From NCBI GenBank assembly GCA_938042065.1, contig CALISG010000004.1:1-21429 (forward strand): a stretch of 21,429 nucleotides of DNA. Direction: 5' to 3'. The translations under genes and the position numbers were made by a program. Shown here in pieces: positions 7,293-14,547 of the stretch (positions are counted from its first letter, which is position 1; each line of letters opens with the position of its first letter). The notes beneath the pieces are model-generated. The model ran no database searches and was not told the DNA's origin. It saw nothing but the letters and a program-made list of their open reading frames with translations. The DNA comes from an uncultured Candidatus Saccharibacteria bacterium. GTDB taxonomy: Bacteria > Patescibacteriota > Saccharimonadia > Saccharimonadales > Saccharimonadaceae.

Positions 7293-7321
7293 ATTATAGC
7301 AATTTCACGCTCAATAATCAA
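7293..7321 (-). promoter_or_regulatory. rpmH promoter, near-consensus
   Basis: On the - strand, TTGATT (7316-7321) and a perfect TATAAT (7293-7298) are separated by exactly 17 nt. It is the best promoter match I found in the window. The ATG of rpmH is 10 nt after the -10, so the leader would be only about 3-5 nt. Confidence 0.75.
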
Positions 7322-7450
7322 TATTTGATTGCTAATCTGTCGAGATTATACTATCGCTATATAAATTATCCACATTTTTGGCTGGTTTGTCCACAAATTT
7401 AACAGAGGTAGCGCTAAATTGTGGAAAAACTCACCCCTGTTTAGTCACCT

Positions 7451-7489
7451 ACATAACTATCAATGAACGTAACGTTCTTATAGTTGTGG
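7451..7489. repeat. Imperfect inverted repeat upstream of dnaA
   Basis: Two nested stems: GAACGT (7465-7470) pairs with ACGTTC (7472-7477) around a single A, and AACTAT (7455-7460) pairs with ATAGTT (7480-7485), with partial extension outward to CATAACTAT / ATAGTTGTG. It borders the predicted dnaA -35 and a DnaA box. It could be an operator or an origin structure; the function is unknown. Confidence 0.45.
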
Positions 7490-7512
7490 AAAACTCGTGA
7501 ATCAGCTATCAT
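7484..7512 (+). promoter_or_regulatory. Candidate dnaA promoter overlapping a DnaA box
   Basis: TTGTGG (7484-7489) and TATCAT (7507-7512, 5/6 match to TATAAT) are separated by 17 nt. The -35 overlaps the reverse DnaA box at 7485-7493, so DnaA could repress its own gene. The leader would be about 35 nt, with GAGGG 12 nt before the ATG. A second -10-like TATAAG (7542-7547) lies 6 nt before the ATG, so a leaderless dnaA transcript is an alternative. Confidence 0.5.
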
Positions 7513-7553
7513 AGAGATAAGTTATTAACAGCTTGTGAGGGTATAAGTTTTAG

Positions 7554-8912
7554 ATGAATAATTCATTATGGCAAAGTGTCCTGGGGGAAATCGAGCTTTC
7601 GGTATCGCATGCGAACTTCAAAACCTGGTTTCGCGATACTGAGCTACTATCTTACGATAATGGCACGGCGACTATCGGCGTTGTTAATGTCTTTGCTAAA
7701 TCACAGCTCGAAAAGCGTTTCGATACGCAAATCCGCGAAATCCTCAAGAAAAATAATCTTAATGTCAAAGATGTTAATTACAAAGTCAAAAATACCAAGA
7801 AAAAAATCACTAGCCGTGAAACTACTGCTTCGCTGCGCGATCGCGCTAACGAGTTAATTAGCCGCGCGCCAGTTAATGCCAAGACGCCCACCGCCAATAC
7901 CACCCTTAACCCACGCTACACTTTTGATAATTTCGTGGTTGGTTCGTGCAACGACCTCGCCTATACTGCTTGCCAGGCAGCAGCCGCCAATCCTGGCGCC
8001 AAGTATAACCCGCTTTTCATCTACGGCGGCGTCGGCTTAGGCAAAACTCACTTGATTCAAGCTGTCGGCAACGCCATCATCAAGCGCGATCCCAAAATGA
8101 AAGTTGCCTATGTTAGCTCTGAAACTTTCATGAAAGAATTTCTCGACAGTATTCGTTTCAAAATCGCTGGCTTCAGCGATAAATATCGCAACGTTGACGT
8201 CTTGATCGTCGATGATATGCAATTCATCGCCGGCAAAGAAAAAACTCAAGAAGAATTCTTTCATACTTTTAATGCCCTACATCAAGCTAATAAGCAAATT
8301 ATCATCAGCAGCGACAAGCCGCCGCGCAGTATTCCAACCTTAACCGAGAGGCTGCGCAGCCGCTTTGAATGGGGTATGGCGATTGATATTCAAATGCCTG
8401 ATTTCGAGACTCGCTGCGTCATCATCGAGACTAAAGCTAGCATGTCCGGCGTGACACTGGAGCGCCAGACGGTCGAATATTTAGCGCAAAATATCAAAAC
8501 TAATGTCCGCGAGCTAGAGGGCGCGCTTAATCAGCTGCTGGCTTATTCGGAAATGCGCGGCACCACGCCAGATGCCGCCACCGCCGAAGGGCTGCTCGGC
8601 AACGTTCGATCAACCAGGCCGCAGCATCTAACCGCCAAGCAAATCATCGACAAAACCGCCCGCCACTTCCAAATCGATAGCAAAGAAATGTGCAGCAGTA
8701 AGCGCGACAAATACATTGCTACGCCGCGGCAAATTGCTATGTATTTACTGCGTAGCGAACTGCACATGAGTTTTCCGCGCATCGCTCAAGAGCTCGGCCG
8801 CAAAGATCACACCACGGCTATTCATTCGGTCAACAAAATTGAAAAGGCTATCAAGCTTGACCTCACTATCCGCGAGCAAGTCGCCGAAATCCGGGAGAAA
8901 CTTTATGCTTAA
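7554..8912 (+). CDS. dnaA: Chromosomal replication initiator protein DnaA
   Basis: A 452-residue AAA+ initiator that binds DnaA boxes and opens the origin. Domain I (about residues 1-75, with ANFKTWFRDTE) is followed by a short linker. The AAA+ core starts at NPRYTFDNFVVG, with Walker A GGVGLGKT at 158-165, Walker B LIVDD at 217-221, and sensor and box VII segments (TERLRSRFEWG, NVRELEGALNQL). Domain IV carries the DNA-binding signature DHTTAIHSVNKIEK. It is transcribed away from rpmH and lies ahead of dnaN and recF. GAGGG is 12 nt before the ATG, farther than usual, so initiation may be weak or leaderless. Both flanking gaps contain DnaA boxes, consistent with autoregulation. Confidence 0.98.
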   Translation: MNNSLWQSVLGEIELSVSHANFKTWFRDTELLSYDNGTATIGVVNVFAKSQLEKRFDTQIREILKKNNLNVKDVNYKVKNTKKKITSRETTASLRDRANELISRAPVNAKTPTANTTLNPRYTFDNFVVGSCNDLAYTACQAAAANPGAKYNPLFIYGGVGLGKTHLIQAVGNAIIKRDPKMKVAYVSSETFMKEFLDSIRFKIAGFSDKYRNVDVLIVDDMQFIAGKEKTQEEFFHTFNALHQANKQIIISSDKPPRSIPTLTERLRSRFEWGMAIDIQMPDFETRCVIIETKASMSGVTLERQTVEYLAQNIKTNVRELEGALNQLLAYSEMRGTTPDAATAEGLLGNVRSTRPQHLTAKQIIDKTARHFQIDSKEMCSSKRDKYIATPRQIAMYLLRSELHMSFPRIAQELGRKDHTTAIHSVNKIEKAIKLDLTIREQVAEIREKLYA

Positions 8913-9179
8913 ATACTGTGGAAATTTTGTGTACAGCCGGTTCAAAGCTCTGGGTAAAAATTGTGTTCATTTATCCACTGTTTGGCGAGAGGCCTGGTTG
9001 TCATTGTCATCAAAGTGGACAAACTGCCTAGTTTTACTATGTGAAACTCACTCTTTTTCCGCTAGATTTTCTCAGGCTAAAATTCGTCAATTGCCTCTGT
9101 TAATCAGCTACTTTTCCCCATTGTCCACAGCACCTACTATATACATCACTAATTATAAAAAGAAAGATAGGTAATAATT
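8913..9179. other. Candidate oriC part 2: dnaA-dnaN DnaA boxes and unwinding region
   Basis: This 267-bp gap holds DnaA-box-like 9-mers: TGTGGAAAT at 8918-8926 (reverse, 7/9), TTATCCACT at 8971-8979 (8/9), AGTGGACAA at 9014-9022 (reverse, 7/9) and TTGTCCACA at 9121-9129 (8/9). The last box is followed by GCAC, then CTACTATATACATCACTA and an AT-rich stretch reaching dnaN. This is the order box / short GC spacer / DnaA-trio-like triplets / AT-rich DNA described for Bacillus-type basal unwinding systems. The dnaN promoter must also lie here, but no convincing -35/-10 pair is seen. Confidence 0.65.
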
Positions 9180-10280
9180 ATGGAATTATCGGTCACACAA
9201 GAAAACTTTGCGCGAGCACTGGCAATAGTTGGCCGGATCGCTAGCAGCCGCGCCGGACTACCAATACTTGGCAATGTGTTGCTGCGAACAGAAGCTAACC
9301 GGTTATTGGTCGCTGCGACTAACTTAGAGATAGCAGCGACTTGCTATGTTGGCGCTAAAATTACTAAACCAGGCGAGTTGACCCTGCCAGCCAAACTAAT
9401 TAGCGAGTTTATAGCTAGTCTGCCGCGCGGTACGGTTGATATAGTTAGCAAGGGTACGTCGATGACGATTTCGTCGGGTAATTATTCATCAATTATGTCG
9501 GGCGTTGACGCTGGCGAATTTCCAGAATTGCCGTCGATTGATGAAAATCAAGCTGTCACCTACACTATCGCGGTAGCTGATTTCAAGCAAGCTGTCAGCC
9601 AGACGATTATCACTACTAGCAATGATACCTCGCGTCCAGTACTAACCGGCGTTTATTGGCACACTGACGGCGGTAAATTGTATCTAGCGGGCACTGACGG
9701 CTATCGCTTGGCGCAGCGCCGCCTATTCGATACTACTAGCGAGATTGCGGCAATCGTACCGACGTCGAGCCTGCAAGAGGTGCTGCGAACAATTTCGGAT
9801 GGTACCGACCAAGTCGAAGTACTGTTTGACGACGAGCAAGTCCGCTTCCGGGTCGATGACTCCGAGATTACCAGCCGTTTAATCGAAGGCAGCTATCCGA
9901 AATATCAGCAGTTAATACCAGCGACCTCCGAAACCCAAGCGCGAGTCAAGATGGATGATTTTTCGCGAATTGTGAAGATCGCTGGATTGTTTGCGCGCAA
10001 TTCTGGCGGCAGCGTGACAGTGACGGTTGATAGCGAAAAGAATAATATTAGTATTCACTCAATCGCTAGCGAACTTGGCGAGAATACTAGCTCGGCTGAT
10101 GCCGAGGTCACTGGCGGCGGTGTTCTTACGTTGAATTCACGCTATATTACCGACGCGCTTGGGGTTATCGATGGCGATAGCGTTGATTTCCGGTTTAGCG
10201 GCAAACTGTCGCCATGCGTTTTGTCGCCGGCAAGCGAAGATTCGGATTATATCCATATAATTATGCCTCTGAAGAGTTAA
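9180..10280 (+). CDS. dnaN: DNA polymerase III beta subunit (sliding clamp)
   Basis: A 366-residue protein that dimerises into the ring tethering the replicative polymerase to DNA. The three clamp domains are in order: domain 1 begins MELSVTQENFARALAIVGRI and contains LPILGNVLL; domain 2 has SRPVLTGVYW and LAGTDGYRLAQRR; domain 3 has SRLIEGSYPKYQQLIP and ends with the terminal beta segment DSDYIHIIMPLKS. These match DnaN closely and the length is normal. AGG lies about 8 nt before the ATG. It is separated from dnaA by the unwinding region and is followed after 1 nt by recF. Confidence 0.98.
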   Translation: MELSVTQENFARALAIVGRIASSRAGLPILGNVLLRTEANRLLVAATNLEIAATCYVGAKITKPGELTLPAKLISEFIASLPRGTVDIVSKGTSMTISSGNYSSIMSGVDAGEFPELPSIDENQAVTYTIAVADFKQAVSQTIITTSNDTSRPVLTGVYWHTDGGKLYLAGTDGYRLAQRRLFDTTSEIAAIVPTSSLQEVLRTISDGTDQVEVLFDDEQVRFRVDDSEITSRLIEGSYPKYQQLIPATSETQARVKMDDFSRIVKIAGLFARNSGGSVTVTVDSEKNNISIHSIASELGENTSSADAEVTGGGVLTLNSRYITDALGVIDGDSVDFRFSGKLSPCVLSPASEDSDYIHIIMPLKS

Positions 10281-10281
10281 T

Positions 10282-11280
10282 ATGAAGATTTTGCGATTGG
10301 CGGTGCAGAATGTTCGCGTTCATTCGCTGAAAATGCTTGATTTGGAGCCAGGGACGACGCTAATATCTGGCCCGAACGGTTGCGGCAAGACATCGCTTAT
10401 CGAGGCCTTGTATATTGCTTTGCGCGGTAAGTCCTTTCGCGGCAGCGACGAATCGATTTGTTCGTACGGCACTCAAATGTATCAGATAGACGTAGCTACC
10501 GATGAACTGCAATATCGGGTGACTTATCAAAATCAAGACGGTGCCAAGCGCAAACAGTTCGTGGTTGCTGGCAAAAAACACGGCCGCTTACCTTATGCTC
10601 TCAAATATCCGATTGTGCTGTTTGAGCCGGATACGCTGCGGATTGTTAACGGTTCGCCGCAGCGCCGCCGCGATTTTTTGGACGGGTTGATCCAGCAATA
10701 CGACCAGTCATATTCACATGAGTTGAGCCGGTATAATCGCGCTCTATTGCAGCGTAATAAGCTCCTCAAGGATCCGCTAATTAACGACGACGAATTATTC
10801 TCTTGGAATCTGATACTGAGTGATTACGGTGCTAAAATTATTAGTAAGCGCCAAGCGGTTTTGGGCGATTTTAATAGTAAAATAACTGCAATTTATCAGA
10901 GTATCGCTGGCACGAGCGATGTTATTAGCTTGAAATATTCCCACGAAAGCCGCGTGTCGGCGCAAAAACTGCTCAAGGAATATGAAGAGAAAATCACTTA
11001 TGACAAGGCGGTTGGCGCGACCAGCACTGGGCCGCACCGGCACGATATAGCGATTGGATTTGGTGATAAACCTGCTGCCAAAGTTGCCTCTCGCGGCGAG
11101 ACGCGGACGATTATTTTGGCGCTGAAATTTCTCGAGGCAGCTTATATTGAGCAGCAAACTGGTAAAAGGCCGTTAATTTTGCTAGATGACGTCTTTGGCG
11201 AGCTTGATCAACACCGCCAAAAGCGGCTGATGAGCGAGTTTGTCGATAACCAAATCGTGATGACGAGTGCTGGCGATTAG
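10282..11280 (+). CDS. recF: DNA replication and repair protein RecF
   Basis: A 332-residue ABC-type ATPase (SMC-like head) that helps load RecA at gaps with RecO and RecR. Walker A is GPNGCGKT (about residues 30-37), the ABC signature region is TSTGPHRHDIAIGFG (about 248-262), and Walker B with the D-loop is LILLDDVFGELD (about 297-308). The FEPDTLRIVNGSPQRRRDFLD segment is specific to RecF. It starts 1 nt after the dnaN stop with only a weak GAAGAG upstream, so translation is probably coupled to dnaN. It ends 13 nt from the convergent PEGA-type gene, with a shared inverted repeat over both stop codons. No gyrB follows, unlike in many bacteria. Confidence 0.97.
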   Translation: MKILRLAVQNVRVHSLKMLDLEPGTTLISGPNGCGKTSLIEALYIALRGKSFRGSDESICSYGTQMYQIDVATDELQYRVTYQNQDGAKRKQFVVAGKKHGRLPYALKYPIVLFEPDTLRIVNGSPQRRRDFLDGLIQQYDQSYSHELSRYNRALLQRNKLLKDPLINDDELFSWNLILSDYGAKIISKRQAVLGDFNSKITAIYQSIAGTSDVISLKYSHESRVSAQKLLKEYEEKITYDKAVGATSTGPHRHDIAIGFGDKPAAKVASRGETRTIILALKFLEAAYIEQQTGKRPLILLDDVFGELDQHRQKRLMSEFVDNQIVMTSAGD

Positions 11281-11294
11281 CGTTTATAATCGCC
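11272..11294. terminator. Shared inverted repeat between recF and the secretion operon
   Basis: GGCGATT (11272-11278) and AATCGCC (11288-11294) form a perfect 7-bp stem with a 9-nt loop in the convergent gap, touching both stop codons. No T-tract follows on either strand, so classical intrinsic termination is doubtful. It could stabilise both mRNA ends or mark a factor-dependent end. Confidence 0.4.
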
Positions 11295-12022
11295 TATTCA
11301 TACCTATCAACTTTGTTCGTGTTGCCGATGTTATAATTCGGCATGAGCGGCCGCTGTGTAGTGATGTCGATAGTGTTAGCTTTATTGAGAGTACTTTGCG
11401 GCGCCGAGCAGTCGTATTTACTGATTGAAATCAGCGGCTTGCATTTAACTACCCATTTCGAATCTTTCTTCTCGAGAACGACTTTCAGAGTGTCTCGGTT
11501 TAAGTCGGTGCCAGCGCCGTTAAACACCAGGGCGGCAATCGCCCAATCACCCTTCTCTAGTACAGCTTCGTTTTTGATAGTATAAAAGGTGCTTATTTTG
11601 CTATTGCTGCCCAGGATAGCGCTATCTATAGCTTTTTTGTTCTCGTTCGTCAGTTTCTGCAAGTACGAATTAGTATATTTGTAGTCGAGAGAAACGCTTT
11701 TTTTGTCCGAGCCCAACAATATTCCTCGTTGTAAAATTGACACGATATTATCTTTACTCTTAGCTACTAAAAAGTACGTACCTTTCGGCAAGAAATACTC
11801 TTTGCTGGACTGAATGGATTTTTCGATGACTGTTTTGGTAGGAGCGATGGTATTTTCGGTCTTGGTATCAGTGCCTTTGTATAGTGTAACGTTAGAATAT
11901 TTTGATGAATCAAACGAAATTGTCAAATACTGGCGAGAAGTAATTACTGCCAATATAATCATCAAAACAGTAAATGCAGAAAAAGCGGCGGCAATTATAA
12001 TGATTTTCTTCTTCGGCGTCAT
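11294..12022 (-). CDS. Membrane-anchored protein, possibly PEGA-like; unknown function
   Basis: A 242-residue protein with a short positive N-terminus (MTPKKK) and one membrane helix (about residues 7-27), so the rest should be outside the membrane. Residues 30-115 resemble a PEGA-type beta domain (ISFDSSKYSNVTLYKG, then EYFLPKGTYFLVAKS), and the C-terminal part (ALVFNGAGTDLNRDTLKVVL, KWVVKCKP) recalls an NTF2/DUF4440-like beta layer but is not recognised with confidence. AGGAG lies 8 nt before the ATG. It is 3 nt downstream of a second anchored PEGA protein of similar layout, and the two may be diverged paralogues. It is the last gene of the secretion operon; an accessory or wall-binding role is inference. 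Confidence 0.6.
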   Translation of the reverse strand: MTPKKKIIIIAAAFSAFTVLMIILAVITSRQYLTISFDSSKYSNVTLYKGTDTKTENTIAPTKTVIEKSIQSSKEYFLPKGTYFLVAKSKDNIVSILQRGILLGSDKKSVSLDYKYTNSYLQKLTNENKKAIDSAILGSNSKISTFYTIKNEAVLEKGDWAIAALVFNGAGTDLNRDTLKVVLEKKDSKWVVKCKPLISISKYDCSAPQSTLNKANTIDITTQRPLMPNYNIGNTNKVDRYE

Positions 12023-12025
12023 AAG

Positions 12026-12655
12026 TTATTCTCCTAGATGGCTTTTATAATCGGCATATTCTATCTGATAATCGCTTAATTTGATACCCATAGATACTAA
12101 CCGTAGCGTAGCTTTGTAGCGGTATTGCGGCGATTCGGTACGGATAACGATTATTGGCCGGTCGTCTTTCTTGTAGTAGCCAACCGAATAGTAAGGATCT
12201 TTGATTGGTAATTTAGCGACTACTGGATATTTTTCGGTGAATTTTTTGCCAGCTTCGCGGATCTGCTGGCCAGCAATACCTTCAACCTTATTATATTGAT
12301 CCATGTGTTTTTTTTGCCACTGGCGAGCTTGATCTGATTGCGGCATGAGCTCGATAATGACAGTATACCGTGGTTTGGTAGTGGCGTTAACCTCTGTCTG
12401 GCTGCTGCGGAAGCCGTCTTTGGCAGCCGTGATTGAATAATTGCCTGGCGGCAGGTAATTGGTACCGTTTCTGGCAGCATACTCGACCTTAGTTTTTTTG
12501 TCTTTGAAAGTGATTTTCGCATCGTTAGGGGCGGCAGCAACTTCGACCGGGATTTTCCCCGACCGGTCGATAGCGGTGTAAGTTTGATAAATTAGCGCAC
12601 CAACGATCACAATGATAGCGAAAATGATGGCAATAATAGTTTTGCGTTTATTCAT
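12026..12655 (-). CDS. Membrane-anchored PEGA-domain protein
   Basis: A 209-residue protein with one N-terminal membrane helix (about residues 6-27) and an outside region. Residues 35-100 fit the PEGA domain: IPVEVAAAPNDAKITFKDKK, NYLPPGNYSITAAKDGF, then a strand ending YTVIIELMP. PEGA domains occur in surface proteins and are often tied to cell envelope or S-layer contexts. The C-terminal half (KKFTEKYPVVAKLPIKDP, PIIVIRTESPQYRYKA) is unknown. It overlaps the end of the peptidoglycan hydrolase gene by ATGA with GGGGA upstream, so it is translated as part of the same operon. A role in anchoring or guiding the secretion apparatus is inference. Confidence 0.75.
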   Translation of the reverse strand: MNKRKTIIAIIFAIIVIVGALIYQTYTAIDRSGKIPVEVAAAPNDAKITFKDKKTKVEYAARNGTNYLPPGNYSITAAKDGFRSSQTEVNATTKPRYTVIIELMPQSDQARQWQKKHMDQYNKVEGIAGQQIREAGKKFTEKYPVVAKLPIKDPYYSVGYYKKDDRPIIVIRTESPQYRYKATLRLVSMGIKLSDYQIEYADYKSHLGE

Positions 12656-14541
12656 GCTGATATCCCCGATGATGATGTTGATGATGATTTTTTTCTATAC
12701 CACCTAGCGTCCTTCCAGTCAAACCCTTCGCCAGCGGCACTTGGAGCCTTTTCGCCGTAGCTAGCAGAGGCATATTTGCTTTCGAAGCCGTTAACTTCAC
12801 CGACGTATAACCAAACGTGACCTTGCACAAAAGCTACATCGCCTGGCTGAAGTTTGTCATCTGTAAATTTGCTGCCGTCTGGCTCATATGTGCCGTTAGC
12901 ACTACCAAGATGTTGCCAATTAGCGCTGGCCCATGCTTCTTGCTCGGCTGAGCCGCCGCCCTTGGCATCAGAGTTGTAGGTCTTGTCAAAACCGCTATCA
13001 TATAGCAGTGTTGTAACAAATGCACCGCAATCAACACCTCGTAAACTTTCATCTCCGCCGCTTGGATTGCCAGTATAGCGCCCCTCCTTCACAGCAGTAT
13101 CTATTGCCGCAACGTAGTCGTCTCTTCGCTGGGTGCGTGGTTCATGATGCAGCTCTTTCCAGGCGTATTTGAGAGTATAATCTTGCAGTCCTGAAGCTCC
13201 GCCGCTACCACTGCTGCACGACGCGGAAGTGCCTGGCAAGGCAGCCCCAGACGAGCTAAGCGATGTACTGTCTTTGTATTTGTCATAGAGAGCTTTGGCG
13301 TTGGACTGGCGTTGGCTAAGCGCGCTGCCGCCGCTTCTTTCGAATGTTGCTTCAAACACCACAGCGGCCTCCTCGGGAGTCGAGGTTGCTCTGACGGCAT
13401 CAGCAACACCGCCGTTAGTAGATGGGTGGTCTTTCCATTCGTCGGTTAGGCCCATTTCCCAAGCTAGGTAACGCAATTGAATCGCTAGATCATACGGGTC
13501 ACCATTCATATCGGCTGCGAATTTTACTACTCCATTATTCCAGCGGTTATCATCCCATTGGGCGATACCAATATGTGTACCGTTAGAGGCTCTAGGGTCG
13601 ACGTTTGGCGATGATTCTACCTGGAGGTTACCGACGACACCAGCAGCCTGAGCTAGAGTTAGTTTGGCACCATTGCCAGCGCTCATCAAATAACCTAGGG
13701 CAGTTTCTGGGTTGTCTGATAACATTTTAACCACGCCTCCGCCTTTGGTTGGTGTCGCGCAGCAGTTAGTGGTACTACTGGATGAAGTTGTAGTCGACGC
13801 AGTAGAGGCGGTAGCAACCGAGGCGCCAGCGTAGCCAGCCATTTCGTCGAGAGCGCCTTGCATGAAGGCTATATACCCTGCAGTATCATTACCGTCGTCG
13901 GGCGGAGCGTATCTATTAGCATAGGCTGTCATACCTTGGTCGATTTCGTCAGAAAACACTGCTCTGTCGTACGAAAACCAGTCGCCGCTATCGACATTTT
14001 TGTTTTCTTCAGCATCAGCGTCAACACTAGCCTCGAAAGATGTCCACATATACCAATTTCGGCTAGCCTCTACGACGTGTGGTTGAGAGTCAGTTGCGGT
14101 ACGTCCAAAGGCGTTATGCCCTTGATGAACTTTTATCTGGGCGCCTGGTACGTCTGTAGTGGCTAATGTTGATTCCATCATAGCGTGCGCATACGCCAAA
14201 AACGGGCTGAGGTTGGCTTTTTTGGCGCTCGCCACAGCTTTTTGACTGGTACCTTTTAATGGGCTGTCTGGTGCGTGAGTTTCAATGTATTTTTCGATTG
14301 CGTCTGCCATTTTTGCGGCATCTAGATTAGGATAGGTCATACCGTTTGGTGCGCCGCTGCCAGGGCTGACTGACGATAAATCGGTACCCGACCCTGTCGA
14401 GCAGGCGGCATTGCTGTCGTAGTATTCTATATTGTTAATAGATGAGTTGATATTCAGTTTCTCTAGTGCAGCTGAAGTGGTTTGAGTGTAGGTACTCGCT
14501 AGTATGATTGCTGATAGTATAATAGACAGTGTTTTTCGCAT
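12652..14541 (-). CDS. Secreted three-domain peptidoglycan hydrolase (glucosaminidase-like, phage-tail-lysozyme-like, NlpC/P60-CHAP-like)
   Basis: A 629-residue protein with an N-terminal signal sequence (about residues 1-25). Domain 1 (about 75-238) looks like a glucosaminidase/lysozyme fold, with a candidate catalytic Glu123 in YAHAMMES and the NAFGRT motif. A Thr/Ser linker follows. Domain 2 (about 275-425) resembles the phage tail lysozyme family, with Glu309 in AAGVVGNLQVESSPNVDP and the IGIAQWDDNRW motif. After a second Ser/Gly linker, domain 3 (about 450-620) has the cysteine amidase/endopeptidase pattern: Cys505 in GVDCGAFVTTLLYDSGF and His575 in GHVWLYVG. The tail is Ser-rich. It starts 6 nt after the 976-aa gene and overlaps the PEGA gene, so it fills the VirB1 niche with three wall-cutting domains. 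The substrate strain (self or host) is unknown. Confidence 0.85.
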   Translation of the reverse strand: MRKTLSIILSAIILASTYTQTTSAALEKLNINSSINNIEYYDSNAACSTGSGTDLSSVSPGSGAPNGMTYPNLDAAKMADAIEKYIETHAPDSPLKGTSQKAVASAKKANLSPFLAYAHAMMESTLATTDVPGAQIKVHQGHNAFGRTATDSQPHVVEASRNWYMWTSFEASVDADAEENKNVDSGDWFSYDRAVFSDEIDQGMTAYANRYAPPDDGNDTAGYIAFMQGALDEMAGYAGASVATASTASTTTSSSSTTNCCATPTKGGGVVKMLSDNPETALGYLMSAGNGAKLTLAQAAGVVGNLQVESSPNVDPRASNGTHIGIAQWDDNRWNNGVVKFAADMNGDPYDLAIQLRYLAWEMGLTDEWKDHPSTNGGVADAVRATSTPEEAAVVFEATFERSGGSALSQRQSNAKALYDKYKDSTSLSSSGAALPGTSASCSSGSGGASGLQDYTLKYAWKELHHEPRTQRRDDYVAAIDTAVKEGRYTGNPSGGDESLRGVDCGAFVTTLLYDSGFDKTYNSDAKGGGSAEQEAWASANWQHLGSANGTYEPDGSKFTDDKLQPGDVAFVQGHVWLYVGEVNGFESKYASASYGEKAPSAAGEGFDWKDARWYRKKSSSTSSSGISA

Positions 14542-14547
14542 ACTAAT

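Larger units (their letters stand above)
7283..7553. other. Candidate oriC part 1: rpmH-dnaA intergenic DnaA-box cluster
   Basis: This 271-bp gap between divergent rpmH and dnaA is AT-rich and holds four DnaA-box-like 9-mers (consensus TTATNCACA): TTATCCACA at 7366-7374 (perfect), TTGTCCACA at 7387-7395 (8/9), and TGTGGAAAA at 7420-7428 and 7485-7493 (reverse strand, TTTTCCACA, 8/9). It also holds the rpmH and dnaA promoters and an imperfect inverted repeat. Together with the dnaA-dnaN gap it would form a bipartite origin. Confidence 0.8.

Noticed and set aside
8839..9174. 111-codon open frame from inside dnaA across the dnaA-dnaN gap
   Set aside because: It begins out of frame within dnaA, has no recognisable domain, is rich in Ser/Leu/Cys without pattern, and covers the DnaA boxes. 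The open frame is best explained by chance.
9130..9179. dnaN promoter
   Set aside because: Several TA-rich hexamers exist (for example near 9154) but none has a -35 partner at 16-18 nt or an extended -10, so no site could be assigned.
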